Origin: Pseudoxanthomonas sp. SL93
Lineage (GTDB): Bacteria; Pseudomonadota; Gammaproteobacteria; Xanthomonadales; Xanthomonadaceae
Direction: 5' to 3'
DNA length: 64,000 nucleotides
Assembly (NCBI RefSeq): GCF_026625825.1
Contig: NZ_CP113065.1
Location: 806,001 to 870,000 of the forward strand
Positions within the stretch are counted from its first letter, which is position 1; every line of letters starts with the position of its first letter. This document shows positions 44,667-53,534 of the stretch, piece by piece. A program made the translations under genes and the position numbers. The notes beneath the pieces were generated by a model. That model worked only from the letters and a program-made list of their open reading frames with translations. It was not told the origin of the DNA and ran no database searches.

Positions 44667-45011
44667 ATGACGGCAATGCAGGATCCCATCGAATGGGCCG
44701 ACTTCGAACGGGTCGCGTTATGCGTGGGGACGGTGATGAAGGTCGAGGCCTTCCCGCAGGCGCGCAAACCGGCGTGGAAGCTCTGGGTGGACTTCGGGCC
44801 GCATGGCACCAGGAAGACCAGCGCGCAGATCGTCAGTCTCTATTCGGCGGAGGATCTGGTCGGGCGGCAGATCGTCGGCGTCATCAATTTCCCGCCGAAG
44901 CAGATCGGCGGATTCCTGTCGGAGTTCCTGCTGACCGGCTTCCACACAGACGCCGGCGTGGTCATCACCACCGTGGAGCGCCCGGTGCCGAATGGTACGC
45001 GGATGGCGTGA
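44667..45011 (+). CDS. csaA: CsaA-like tRNA-binding-domain protein
   Basis: 114 residues, a stand-alone EMAP/Trbp111 OB fold. It matches CsaA along its length: ADFERVALCVGTV, EAFPQARKPAWKLWVDFG, KTSAQIVSLY, GVINFPPKQIGGFLSEFLLTG, PVPNGTRM. CsaA is a small dimeric chaperone and tRNA-binding protein linked to protein export in Bacillus. ATG 44667 has AGGTGA 5 bases before it, inside the end of the region just after the oxidoreductase stop, so the two genes are probably one unit. Confidence 0.92.
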   Translation: MTAMQDPIEWADFERVALCVGTVMKVEAFPQARKPAWKLWVDFGPHGTRKTSAQIVSLYSAEDLVGRQIVGVINFPPKQIGGFLSEFLLTGFHTDAGVVITTVERPVPNGTRMA

Positions 45012-45032
45012 GTGAAGGTACCGCAATGACAA

Positions 45033-45056
45033 AAAAGGCGCCTTGGGGCGCCTTTT
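45033..45056. terminator. Bidirectional terminator
   Basis: AAAAGGCGCC (45033-45042), loop TTGG, GGCGCCTTTT (45047-45056), then TC; runs of A and T flank both arms. It ends csaA and the convergent thiolase gene. Confidence 0.85.
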
Positions 45057-45081
45057 TCGTTCAACACGGAAGGGCAAACAG

Positions 45082-46287
45082 TCAGAGCGACTCGAAGATG
45101 CCCGCCGCACCCATGCCGGTGCCGATGCACATGGTGACCATGCCGTACTTCTGCTGACGACGGCGCATGCCGTGGACGATGGTGGCGGTGCGGATCGCAC
45201 CGGTGGCGCCCAGCGGATGGCCGAGGGCGATGGCGCCGCCCAGGGGATTGATCTTCGAAGGATCAAGGTCGCTGTCGCGGATCACCGCCAGCGCCTGCGC
45301 GGCGAACGCTTCGTTGAGCTCGATCCAGTCCAGCTGGTCCTTGGTCAGGCCGGCCTGCTTCAGGGCCTTCGGAATCGCGGCGATCGGGCCGATGCCCATC
45401 ACTTCAGGACGCACGCCGGCGACCGAGAAGCTGACGAAACGGGCGAGCGGGGTCAGGCCGTAATCCTTGATCGCCTGCTCCGAGGCCAGCAGCACGCCGG
45501 CGGCGCCATCGCTCATCTGCGACGAGGTACCGGCAGTGACGGTGCCGCCGAACTGCGGATTGCGGAACACGGTCCGCAGCTTGGCCAGGCCTTCCAGCGA
45601 CGTGTCCGCACGCGGGCCTTCATCCTGTTCGACCAGCAGTTTCTTCAGGCGAACGGTGTTGCCGGCCAGGTCGGGCTGGCGCGAGATCACTTCGTAGGGA
45701 CTGATCTCGTCCTTGAACTCGCCCGCGGCCTGCGCGGCCAGGGCCTTCTGGTGCGAGGCGACGGCGAAGGCGTCCTGTTCCTCGCGCGAGATCTTCCATT
45801 CCTCGGCCACCTTCTCGGCGGTGATGCCCATGCCGTAGGCGATCGCAACGTGGTCGTTGTCGAACACGCTCGGCGCCATGGCGACTTTGTTGCCCATCAT
45901 CGGCACCATGCTCATGCTCTCGGTGCCGCCGGCCAGCATCAGGTCGGCGTTGCCCAGACGGATCTGGTCGGCCGCCATCGCCACGGCCTGCAGGCCGGAC
46001 GAGCAGAAGCGGTTGATGGTCTGCGCGGCGATCGTGTTGGGCAGGCCCGCCAGCAGCAGGCCGATGCGCGCCACGTTCATGCCTTGCTCGCCCTCGGGCA
46101 TGGCGCAGCCGATGATGGCGTCATCGATGCGGCCGAGGTCGATGCCCGGGGCCTGCGCGACGACGGACTTCAGCACGTGCGCCAGCATGTCGTCCGGACG
46201 GGTGTTGCGGAATACGCCCTTCGGCGCCTTGCCGACCGGCGTGCGGGTGGCGGCGACGATGTAGGCTTCTTGGATCTGCTTGCTCAT
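45082..46287 (-). CDS. fadA: Acetyl-CoA C-acyltransferase (beta-oxidation thiolase)
   Basis: 401 residues. Thiolase catalysis is fully represented: nucleophile Cys95 in NRFCSSGLQ, His357 in ALGHPLGATG, and general base Cys387 in MCIGTGMG. It cleaves 3-ketoacyl-CoA to acetyl-CoA and a shortened acyl-CoA. It follows the multifunctional hydratase/dehydrogenase gene by 23 bases and is the last gene of the psrA-led operon. No acyl-CoA dehydrogenase is in the window. Confidence 0.93.
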   Translation of the reverse strand: MSKQIQEAYIVAATRTPVGKAPKGVFRNTRPDDMLAHVLKSVVAQAPGIDLGRIDDAIIGCAMPEGEQGMNVARIGLLLAGLPNTIAAQTINRFCSSGLQAVAMAADQIRLGNADLMLAGGTESMSMVPMMGNKVAMAPSVFDNDHVAIAYGMGITAEKVAEEWKISREEQDAFAVASHQKALAAQAAGEFKDEISPYEVISRQPDLAGNTVRLKKLLVEQDEGPRADTSLEGLAKLRTVFRNPQFGGTVTAGTSSQMSDGAAGVLLASEQAIKDYGLTPLARFVSFSVAGVRPEVMGIGPIAAIPKALKQAGLTKDQLDWIELNEAFAAQALAVIRDSDLDPSKINPLGGAIALGHPLGATGAIRTATIVHGMRRRQQKYGMVTMCIGTGMGAAGIFESL

Positions 46288-46310
46288 TTCGATGTGTCCT
46301 TGTCCGTCGC

Positions 46311-48683
46311 TTAGTTACGCAGGGGCTTGCCGGTCTTCAGCATGTGGCCGATGCGCGCCTGGGTCTTTTCCTGCTGCGCGAGCTCAACGAAGTGCTTGCG
46401 CTCCAGTGCGAGCAGCCACTCCTCATCCACCAGCGCGCCGCGGTCCACTTCGCCGCCGCACAGGACGGTGGCGATGCGCACGGCGATCTCGTAGTCGTAC
46501 TCGCTGATGAAGCGGCCTTCCAGCATGTTGACCAGCATCATCTTGAAGGTGGCGATGCCGACGTCGCCGGCCACCTGGATGCGGCGGGCGGGCAGGGGCG
46601 GGCGGTAGCCGCTTTCGGCCAGGGCCAGCACCTGCTGCTTGGCGATGTACAACTGCTCGTAGGCGTTGAACACGACCAGGTCGTTCTCGCGCACCAGGCC
46701 CAGTTCCTTCGCCTCTACCGCGGACGCCGACACCTTGGCCATCGCGACGGTTTCGAAGGTCTTCTTGAGTTCCGCGAACACATCGCCACCCGGGCCCGCC
46801 GCCTGCGATGCGCGCACGGCGATTTCCTTCAGTCCGCCACCGGCCGGCAGCAGGCCGACGCCGGCTTCGACCAGGCCGATGTAGCTTTCCAGTGCTACCA
46901 CCGCTCTGGCGCTGTGCATCTGGAACTCGCAGCCGCCGCCCAGTGCCAGTCCGCGCACGGCCGCGACCACCGGCACCAGCGAGTACTTGATGCGCTGGCT
47001 GGTGGCCTGGAAGTTGGCGACCATCGCCTCGAACTCGGCGATCTTGCCGGCCTGCAGCGCGCCCAGCGCACCCGCCAGGTCGGCACCGGCGGAGAACGGC
47101 TCCTTCGGCTGCCAGATCACCAGGCCCTTGAACTTCTGCTCGGCGAGGGTGATCGCCTGCTGCACGCCTTCCAGCACCGCGTCCGACACGGTGTTCATCT
47201 TGGTCTTGAAGCTGACCACGCCGACACCGTCGCCGTCGGTCCACAGACGGACGCCGTCATTCTCGTAGACGGTCTCGCCCTGGGCGAAAGTTTCACCCAG
47301 CAGGGGATCCGGGAAGCGCTGGCGCTGGTAGACGGGCAGGGCCGACCGCGGCAGCTTCGTATTCCGGGCGGGGCTGTAGCTGCCCTCGGGCGCGTGGACG
47401 CCGTCCCGGCCATCGAACACCCAGTTCGGCAACGGCGCACTGCTCATGGTCTTGCCGGCGACGATGTCGTCAGCGATCCACTGCGCCACCTGCTTCCAGC
47501 CCGCCGCCTGCCAGGTTTCGAACGGACCCAGCGACCAGCCGTAGCCCCAGCGGATGGCCAGGTCCACGTCGCGCGCGGTATCGGCGATGTCGGACAGGTG
47601 GTAGGCGCTGTAGTGGAACAGGTCGCGGAACACCGCCCACAGGAACTGCGCCTGCGGATGCTGGCTTTCACGCAGCTTGGCGAACTTCTCGGCAGGGTTC
47701 CTGATCTTCAGGATTTCGACCACTTCCGGCGCAGCGGCGCGGTCGGCCGGCCGGTAATCCTGCTTGGCCAGATCGAGCACCACGATGTCCTTGCCCACCT
47801 TGCGGAAGATGCCGGCGCCGGTCTTCTGGCCCAGCGCGCCCTTGGCGATCAGGGCCTCCAGCCACTTCGGCGATTTGAAGTAGGCGTGCCACGGGTCGTC
47901 GGGCAGGGTATCGCCCATGGTCTTGATGACGTGGGCCATGGTGTCCAGGCCGACCACGTCGGAGGTGCGGTAGGTGGCCGACTTGGGCCGCCCGATCAGC
48001 GGGCCGGTGACGGCGTCCACTTCGTCGAAGCCCAGCTTGAACTCGGCCGTGTGGTGGGCGGTCGCCAGGATCGAGAACACGCCGATCCGGTTGCCGATGA
48101 AGTTGGGGGTGTCCTTCGCATACACCACGCCCTTGCCCAGTGTGGTCGTCAGGAAACCTTCCAGGCCCTCAAGCACCGAGGCGTCGGTGGTCTTGGCCGG
48201 GATCAGTTCGGCCAGGTGCATGTAACGCGGCGGATTGAAGAAGTGCACGCCGCAGAAACGATGGCGAAGCTGTTCTGGAAGAACTTCCGCCAACTTGTTG
48301 ATTCCCAAGCCGGAAGTGTTGCTGGCCAAGACGGCATGGTCGGCCACGAACGGCGCGATCTTCTTGTACAGGTCCTGCTTCCAGTCCATCCGTTCGGCAA
48401 TGGCCTCGATGATCAGGTCGCAGCCTTTCAGGTGTTCCAGCCCGGTTTCATAGTTGGCCGGGGTGATGGCTTCCGCCAGCGACTTGCTGGCCAGCGGGGC
48501 GGGGCTCAGCTTGGCCAGGCCCGCGATGGCTTTCAGCACGATGCCGTCGGGGTGGCCCTCCTTGGCGGGCAGGTCGAACAGCACGGTGTCGACCCCGGCG
48601 TTGGTCAGGTGCGCGGCGATCTGCGCCCCCATCACACCGGCGCCCAGGACGGCCGCCTTGCGTACAAGCAGTTGGTTGGACAT
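46311..48683 (-). CDS. fadN: 3-hydroxyacyl-CoA dehydrogenase/enoyl-CoA hydratase, FadN-like
   Basis: 790 residues, almost the length of B. subtilis FadN. The dehydrogenase comes first: NAD-binding AAVLGAGVMGAQIAAHL (about 10-26), SNTSGL, and the catalytic-His region FFNPPRYMHLAELI. The crotonase/hydratase domain is C-terminal (about 500-700) with FSAGADLAGALG and GLALGGGCEFQM oxyanion segments and Glu in GLVEAGVGLLPAGGG. This order is the reverse of FadB. It performs hydration and NAD-linked oxidation in beta-oxidation. AAGGA precedes ATG 48683. psrA ends 15 bases upstream, so they share a transcript. Confidence 0.93.
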   Translation of the reverse strand: MSNQLLVRKAAVLGAGVMGAQIAAHLTNAGVDTVLFDLPAKEGHPDGIVLKAIAGLAKLSPAPLASKSLAEAITPANYETGLEHLKGCDLIIEAIAERMDWKQDLYKKIAPFVADHAVLASNTSGLGINKLAEVLPEQLRHRFCGVHFFNPPRYMHLAELIPAKTTDASVLEGLEGFLTTTLGKGVVYAKDTPNFIGNRIGVFSILATAHHTAEFKLGFDEVDAVTGPLIGRPKSATYRTSDVVGLDTMAHVIKTMGDTLPDDPWHAYFKSPKWLEALIAKGALGQKTGAGIFRKVGKDIVVLDLAKQDYRPADRAAAPEVVEILKIRNPAEKFAKLRESQHPQAQFLWAVFRDLFHYSAYHLSDIADTARDVDLAIRWGYGWSLGPFETWQAAGWKQVAQWIADDIVAGKTMSSAPLPNWVFDGRDGVHAPEGSYSPARNTKLPRSALPVYQRQRFPDPLLGETFAQGETVYENDGVRLWTDGDGVGVVSFKTKMNTVSDAVLEGVQQAITLAEQKFKGLVIWQPKEPFSAGADLAGALGALQAGKIAEFEAMVANFQATSQRIKYSLVPVVAAVRGLALGGGCEFQMHSARAVVALESYIGLVEAGVGLLPAGGGLKEIAVRASQAAGPGGDVFAELKKTFETVAMAKVSASAVEAKELGLVRENDLVVFNAYEQLYIAKQQVLALAESGYRPPLPARRIQVAGDVGIATFKMMLVNMLEGRFISEYDYEIAVRIATVLCGGEVDRGALVDEEWLLALERKHFVELAQQEKTQARIGHMLKTGKPLRN

Positions 48684-48698
48684 GAGGAATCCTTGCGA

Positions 48699-49340
48699 TT
48701 ACAGGGGTTGTTTGACGTGGTCGGCGCGCAGGCCGGCCTCGGCGAAGCGGATCAGTTCGCGGGCGGCCCGTTCGCGGTGTGCCGCTTCGGTGACGCCCGC
48801 GGGGCGCTTGATCAGGCCGAAATCGGCCATGGCGTAGGTCAGCGCGCCGGACAGGAAGTCCAGCCGCCAATAAAGCTCTTCCTTGCTCAGGGCCGGCACG
48901 CAGCCGGCGATGGCCTTGCCGAAATCGCGCAGCACGTGGCCGTAGTGGTCGGACAGGAACTGGCGCAACCCGTCGTTCTTCTCGGCATAGGCGCGGGCGA
49001 TGACCCGGACGAAGGCGCCGCCGCCGTTGCGGTCCTGGGCCAGCGCCAGCGCGGGCTCGACGAACGCAGCCAGCACTGCCTCCAGCTCGCCAGGACGTTC
49101 GGCCAGCGCCTTCTGCAGCTGCGACAGGCGGGCAGCGGTCATGTCGTCCATCCGGCGGCGGAAAACCTCGTTGACCAGGTTCTCCTTGCTGCCGAAGTGG
49201 TAGTTGACCGCGGCGATGTTGACGTCGGCGCGGCTGGTGACCTGGCGCAACGACGTGCCGGCAAAGCCATGCTGGGCGAACAGCTCTTCGGCGGCCCCCA
49301 GGATGCGTTCCTTGGTGGAGAAGTGTGTGGCATTGCCCAT
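48699..49340 (-). CDS. psrA: PsrA-type TetR regulator of fatty-acid oxidation
   Basis: 213 residues. The TetR HTH (about 10-56) reads TKERILGAAEELFAQHGFAG then LRQVTSRADVNIAAVNYHFGSKENL, the strong PsrA/FadR-like form, and the C-terminal domain has YWRLDFLSGALTYAMADF as in Pseudomonas PsrA. Long-chain acyl-CoA would release it from DNA. It heads the operon with fadN and fadA, and a perfect CAAAC-N4-GTTTG site lies 16 bases before its ATG, predicting autorepression and control of the whole operon. AGGTGA precedes the start. Confidence 0.9.
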   Translation of the reverse strand: MGNATHFSTKERILGAAEELFAQHGFAGTSLRQVTSRADVNIAAVNYHFGSKENLVNEVFRRRMDDMTAARLSQLQKALAERPGELEAVLAAFVEPALALAQDRNGGGAFVRVIARAYAEKNDGLRQFLSDHYGHVLRDFGKAIAGCVPALSKEELYWRLDFLSGALTYAMADFGLIKRPAGVTEAAHRERAARELIRFAEAGLRADHVKQPL

Positions 49341-49356
49341 GGGTCACCTGACTAAA

Positions 49357-49372
49357 TCAAACGCTTGTTTGA
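49357..49372. promoter_or_regulatory. Predicted PsrA operator
   Basis: TCAAACGCTTGTTTGA: arms TCAAAC and GTTTGA around GCTT. It matches the published PsrA consensus (G/C)AAAC-N2-4-GTTT(G/C). Its place just before psrA suits repression of the psrA-fadN-fadA promoter. Confidence 0.75.
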
Positions 49373-49460
49373 CTCATTCTCAGCCGGGCAGACGGGAGGT
49401 GTCATGCTGCCGTGCAGCAAACTTCTGGCGGCGGGTCGCTGCAACCCGCGGCTGGATACG

Positions 49461-49514
49461 TTAGAATCTCGCTACGCTTTCTGGTCTAAGCCCGCGTTTC
49501 GACGCGGGTTTTTC
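49461..49514 (+). terminator. Terminator-like hairpin in the ndk leader, behind a -10 box
   Basis: TTAGAAT at 49461-49467 is a good -10 element. About 25 bases on, CCCGCGT (49491-49497), loop TTCG, ACGCGGG (49502-49508) and TTTTTC (49509-49514) make a compact terminator 48 bases before the ndk ATG. It would end a short leader RNA and so act as an attenuator, or it stops read-through from the left. Confidence 0.6.
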
Positions 49515-49561
49515 ATGTTAACCTTGGGCCTTCAGTGGCCCGCCCAACGGAGAAAATCCCC

Positions 49562-49987
49562 ATGGCGCTGGAGCGCACCCTGTCAATCGTCAAGCCCGAT
49601 GCCGTCGCCAAGAACGTCATCGGCGAGATCTATGCCCGTTTCGAAAAGAACGGCCTGAAGATCGTCGCCTCGAAGATGAAGCACCTGTCGCGCCGTGAGG
49701 CCGAAGGTTTCTACGCCGTGCATCGCGAACGTCCGTTCTTCAATGCGCTGGTCGAGTTCATGATCTCCGGTCCGGTCGCCATCCAGGTGCTGGAAGGCGA
49801 GAACGCCGTGCTGAAGCATCGCGACATCCTCGGCGCCACCAATCCGAAGGACGCTGCGCCGGGCACGATCCGCGCCGACTTCGCCGATTCGATCGACGCC
49901 AACGCCGCACACGGTTCGGATTCGGTCGAGAACGCGAACATCGAGATCGCGTATTTCTTCGCCGCCACCGAAGTGTTCTCGCGCTGA
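49562..49987 (+). CDS. ndk: Nucleoside diphosphate kinase
   Basis: 141 residues. [20 protein letters not shown] at the start and the phospho-histidine His117 in NAAHGSDS are diagnostic. It balances nucleoside triphosphates. CGGAGA lies 7 bases before ATG 49562. A terminator-like hairpin sits in the leader. rlmN follows after 10 bases, the usual order in Xanthomonadaceae and Pseudomonas. Confidence 0.97.
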   Translation: MALERTLSIVKPDAVAKNVIGEIYARFEKNGLKIVASKMKHLSRREAEGFYAVHRERPFFNALVEFMISGPVAIQVLEGENAVLKHRDILGATNPKDAAPGTIRADFADSIDANAAHGSDSVENANIEIAYFFAATEVFSR

Positions 49988-49997
49988 GCGAACAGTG

Positions 49998-51221
49998 ATG
50001 AGCAGCCACGAACTGCCACCGATCGAACTGAAAATGGCCACGGACGCACCGTCCGTGGCCATCGGTGCCTCCGTGCCTGCGAAACAGAACCTGCTGGACC
50101 TGGATCGCGAGGGCCTTGAGCATTTCTTCATCGAGAAGCTGGGTGAACAGAAGTTCCGCGCCCACCAGGTGATGAAGTGGATCCACCACCGCTACGTCAC
50201 CGACTTCGACCAGATGACGGACCTCGGCAAGAACCTGCGCGCCAAGCTGCAGGAGCACGCCGAGGTTGTCGTGCCACAGGTCGTATTCGACAAGCCCTCC
50301 ACCGACGGCACCCACAAGTGGCTGCTCGGCATGGGGGTCGATGGCAAGAATGCGGTCGAAACCGTCTACATCCCCGACAAGAGCCGCGGCACGCTGTGCG
50401 TGTCGTCGCAAGTGGGCTGCGGGCTGAACTGCACGTTCTGCTCGACGGCCACGCAGGGCTTCAACCGCAACCTCACCACCGCCGAGATCATCGGACAGGT
50501 GTGGGTGACGGCACGCCACCTGGGCAACGTGCCTGCGCAGAACCGTCGCCTCACCAACGTGGTGATGATGGGCATGGGCGAGCCGCTGCTCAATTTCGAC
50601 AACGTCGTCCGCGCGATGAACATCATGCGCGACGACCTGGGCTATGGCCTGGCGAGCAAGCGCGTCACGCTGTCGACCTCGGGCCTGGTGCCGATGATCG
50701 ACCGGCTGTCCACCGAGACCGACGTGTCGCTGGCGGTCTCGCTGCACGCGCCCAACGACGCGCTGCGCGAACAGCTGGTGCCGCTCAACAAGAAGTACCC
50801 GATCGCCGAACTGATGGCATCGTGCGTGCGCTACCTGCGCGCGAACAAGAAGCGCGACTCGGTGACGTTCGAGTACACGCTGATGAAGGGCGTCAATGAC
50901 CAGCCCGAGCATGCGCGCCAGCTGGCACAGCTGATGCGCAAGTTCAGCAACGCCGCGCAGCTGAAGGATGCCGGCAAGGTCAACCTGATTCCATTCAATC
51001 CGTTCCCCGGCACGCGCTACGAGCGCTCGCCGGACGAAGAGATCCGCGCGTTCCAGAAGCTGCTCCTCGACGCGCAGGTGCTGACGATGGTGCGTCGCAC
51101 GCGCGGTGACGACATCGATGCGGCCTGTGGTCAATTGAAAGGGCAGGTCATGGATCGTACGCGCCGGCAGGCCGAGTTCCGGCGCCATCTGCAGGAACAG
51201 GGCATCGACGATGCGGCATGA
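49998..51221 (+). CDS. rlmN: 23S rRNA (A2503-C2)/tRNA (A37-C2) methyltransferase RlmN
   Basis: 407 residues. The radical-SAM motif is CGLNCTFC (Cys141, Cys145, Cys148), with GMGEPLLN for SAM binding, SLHAPND, and the Cys that forms the methyl-carrier pair near [16 protein letters not shown]. The N-terminal accessory domain ([20 protein letters not shown]) is in place. Start ATG 49998; an in-frame GTG precedes it directly. The pilF start lies inside its last codons (11-base overlap). Confidence 0.96.
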   Translation: MSSHELPPIELKMATDAPSVAIGASVPAKQNLLDLDREGLEHFFIEKLGEQKFRAHQVMKWIHHRYVTDFDQMTDLGKNLRAKLQEHAEVVVPQVVFDKPSTDGTHKWLLGMGVDGKNAVETVYIPDKSRGTLCVSSQVGCGLNCTFCSTATQGFNRNLTTAEIIGQVWVTARHLGNVPAQNRRLTNVVMMGMGEPLLNFDNVVRAMNIMRDDLGYGLASKRVTLSTSGLVPMIDRLSTETDVSLAVSLHAPNDALREQLVPLNKKYPIAELMASCVRYLRANKKRDSVTFEYTLMKGVNDQPEHARQLAQLMRKFSNAAQLKDAGKVNLIPFNPFPGTRYERSPDEEIRAFQKLLLDAQVLTMVRRTRGDDIDAACGQLKGQVMDRTRRQAEFRRHLQEQGIDDAA

Positions 51222-52026
51222 CGGGTTCTGGCTGCTGCTCTTCCCCGTACTGCTGATGACCGGTTGCAGCCGGCTGACCTTTGTAAAACCGAAGATGGAA
51301 CGCACGGACGGCGAGCAGATCGCGCAGGACTACACCGTGCGCGACAGCCCCGAGGTCAAGCGGCGACAGGCCATCCAGAGCACGTTGTCGCGATCGATGC
51401 AGCGCATGCAGTCGGGCGACCTGGATACCGCGGCGCGCGAAGCACAGGCCGCGCTCAAGCTGGACCCCTCGTCCGTGGATGCCTTGACCATGCTGGCGGT
51501 GATCGAGGACCGTCGCGGCCAGGGCGCGAAAGCCGGCGAGCTCTACAAGCGGGCAGCCGAACTGGCGCCGCGACAGGGCATGGTGCAGAACAACTACGGC
51601 ACCTGGCTGTGCAGCCAGGGCCATGCCGCCGAATCACTGGTCTGGTTCGACCGTGCCATCCGGGCGCCCGGTTACCCGACGCCCGCCGTGGCCCTGGCCA
51701 ACGCCGGCAACTGCGCGCTGTCGTCCGGCCAGGTCGAACGGGCCGAGCGCGACCTGAGGCAGGCGATCAAGCTGGATCCGGGCAACGCGACGGCACTGGG
51801 TGCGCTGGCGGAGGTCGAGTTCCGCCACCAGCGATACCTGCCTGCGCGTGCCTTCATCGAACGCCGCCTGGCCGCTGCGCCTGCAAGCCCGGGCGTGTTG
51901 AAACTCGCATCACAGATCGAGGAAAGACTCGGCGACAAGGCTGCTGCCAGTCGATATGTTCGGCAACTTCGGGCGGAGTTTCCCGACGCGGTGGACGTCA
52001 CAACTGGGGGAAATGCAGGGTCATGA
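51211..52026 (+). CDS. pilF: Type IV pilus biogenesis lipoprotein PilF/PilW
   Basis: 271 residues. The lipobox LLMTGCSR gives Cys19. The body is a stack of about six TPR units ([40 protein letters not shown]). PilF/PilW is the pilotin that places the PilQ secretin in the outer membrane. The location between rlmN and rodZ is strongly conserved. Coupled to rodZ by ATGA. Confidence 0.92.
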   Translation: MRHDGFWLLLFPVLLMTGCSRLTFVKPKMERTDGEQIAQDYTVRDSPEVKRRQAIQSTLSRSMQRMQSGDLDTAAREAQAALKLDPSSVDALTMLAVIEDRRGQGAKAGELYKRAAELAPRQGMVQNNYGTWLCSQGHAAESLVWFDRAIRAPGYPTPAVALANAGNCALSSGQVERAERDLRQAIKLDPGNATALGALAEVEFRHQRYLPARAFIERRLAAAPASPGVLKLASQIEERLGDKAAASRYVRQLRAEFPDAVDVTTGGNAGS

Positions 52027-52838
52027 CCGATTTGAACACGATGCAATCGCAGGACCCGCAGGGGTGCGGGGATCTGCTCCGGGCCGCGCGCGAACGCGGC
52101 GGGATGTCGCTCCAGGACGTCAGCCAGCGGTTGAAGATGCCGACGCGCGTCCTGCAGGCACTTGAAGCCGGCCAGTGGGAGCAGCTCGGTGGCGCGGTCT
52201 TCGTGCGCGGCCAGCTGCGCAGTTACGCCAGGCTGGTGGGGATCGACGTTGAACCTTTCCTGCAGCAGGCGCAGGTGGGGTCCGTGCGCCCCGCGGAGCT
52301 TGTCAGCCGCAGCTATACGCCGCGTTTCCAGCATGTCTTCGAGAGTTTCAAGCGCCGGGCTGTCTACGTGGTGCTGACGGTGGTGATCGTCACGCCGGTG
52401 TGGATGGGGCTGCGGCCGCAGCTGGGCACGGGATCGTCCGACAGCACCACGGCGTCGCTGGACGTGGTTCCCGAGGCGGGCGAGTCGGTGCCGGCGGATC
52501 CCGCCGCCATGACCGCGCGCGCACAGGCCACGCCTTATGTTGCGTCGATGACGCCGATTCCGCGTGCTGCGACGCCTTGGCTGTCGATGCGATTCAAGGG
52601 CGACAGCTGGGTGGAGGTCAACGCGCCGGACGGCCGCAAGGTGGAGCACGCGCTGATCAAGTCCGGTGAAGAACGCCGCTATGCGCAGGGCGAGGTCGGG
52701 CGGGTCAAGCTGGGCGATGCCACAGCGGTCGAGGTTCAGCAAGCCGGTAGTACGGTGGATCTTGCGCCGTACCAGCGCGCGAATGTCGCACGCTTTACGG
52801 TATCCTCTGAGGGTTCCCTAGCGCCGGTCGGTGACTGA
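52023..52838 (+). CDS. rodZ: RodZ-like helix-turn-helix membrane protein
   Basis: 271 residues. The N-terminal HTH_25 domain (about 15-80: DLLRAARERGGMSLQDVSQRLKMP, LEAGQWEQLGGAVFVRGQLRSYARL) is cytoplasmic, one helix crosses the membrane (about 114-131), and a periplasmic DUF4115 domain follows (LSMRFKGDSWVEVNAPDG, VKLGDATAVEVQQAGSTVDL). RodZ anchors MreB to the cell wall machinery. A 14-bp palindrome (52838-52851) overlaps the stop and precedes yfgM; ispG and hisS, which sit here in E. coli, are absent. Confidence 0.9.
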   Translation: MTDLNTMQSQDPQGCGDLLRAARERGGMSLQDVSQRLKMPTRVLQALEAGQWEQLGGAVFVRGQLRSYARLVGIDVEPFLQQAQVGSVRPAELVSRSYTPRFQHVFESFKRRAVYVVLTVVIVTPVWMGLRPQLGTGSSDSTTASLDVVPEAGESVPADPAAMTARAQATPYVASMTPIPRAATPWLSMRFKGDSWVEVNAPDGRKVEHALIKSGEERRYAQGEVGRVKLGDATAVEVQQAGSTVDLAPYQRANVARFTVSSEGSLAPVGD

Positions 52839-52898
52839 CCCGCGCGCGGGTTTGTCCAACCAAGACCAAGACCCCGCCTCGACGGGGCAAGAGAGCGC

Positions 52899-53534
52899 AT
52901 GGCGATTGATGATCTGCTCGACGAGCACGAACAAAGTGAACGCGTCCGCGGCTGGCTGAGGAACAACGGCGCCGGCCTGATCGGTGGCGTTGCCCTGGGC
53001 CTCGCGGTGATCCTGGGCTGGCAGTGGTGGCAGAAGGACCAGGCCCGGAAGAACGAGCAGGCCCATCTGGATTACCAGGCGGCGCTGGAAGGCGCGACGG
53101 GCAATGACCTGAAGAAGGCCCAGGCCGCGGTCGCCAAGCTGTCCACCGAGGACGAGGTGTATGCCGACCTGGCTGGCCTGCAGCTGGCCAAGGCCCAGGT
53201 CCAGGCAGGTGAGCGCGATGCGGCCATCGCCACCCTGCGCGGGCTGACCCCCGATGCTTCGCTTAAGCCGGTCGTCGACCTGCGGCTGGCACGCCTGTTG
53301 AACGATGCAGGCAAGCATGCGGAAGCGCTGGCGCTGCTCGCGAAGAGCGACGATCCGTCCAGCCTCGAGGCGCGCGGTGATGCCCTGCTGGCGACCGGAA
53401 AAGCCAAGGAAGCACAGGACGCCTACACCAAGGCACTCGCCACCCTGGACGTCGCCTCGCCGCAGCGTCGCCTGATTGAAATCAAACTGGTCAGCGCCGG
53501 TGGCACCCTGCCCAAGACGGGAGGCACGGCCTGA
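52899..53534 (+). CDS. YfgM-family ancillary SecYEG translocon protein
   Basis: 211 residues. A short cytoplasmic start (MAIDDLLDEHEQSERVRGWL), one helix (LIGGVALGLAVILGWQWW), and a periplasmic TPR-like domain (UPF0070/TPR_21). YfgM links the Sec translocon and PpiD to periplasmic chaperones. The gene overlaps bamB (TGATG at 53532), so the two are made together, which suits their common role in outer-membrane protein traffic. Confidence 0.9.
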   Translation: MAIDDLLDEHEQSERVRGWLRNNGAGLIGGVALGLAVILGWQWWQKDQARKNEQAHLDYQAALEGATGNDLKKAQAAVAKLSTEDEVYADLAGLQLAKAQVQAGERDAAIATLRGLTPDASLKPVVDLRLARLLNDAGKHAEALALLAKSDDPSSLEARGDALLATGKAKEAQDAYTKALATLDVASPQRRLIEIKLVSAGGTLPKTGGTA

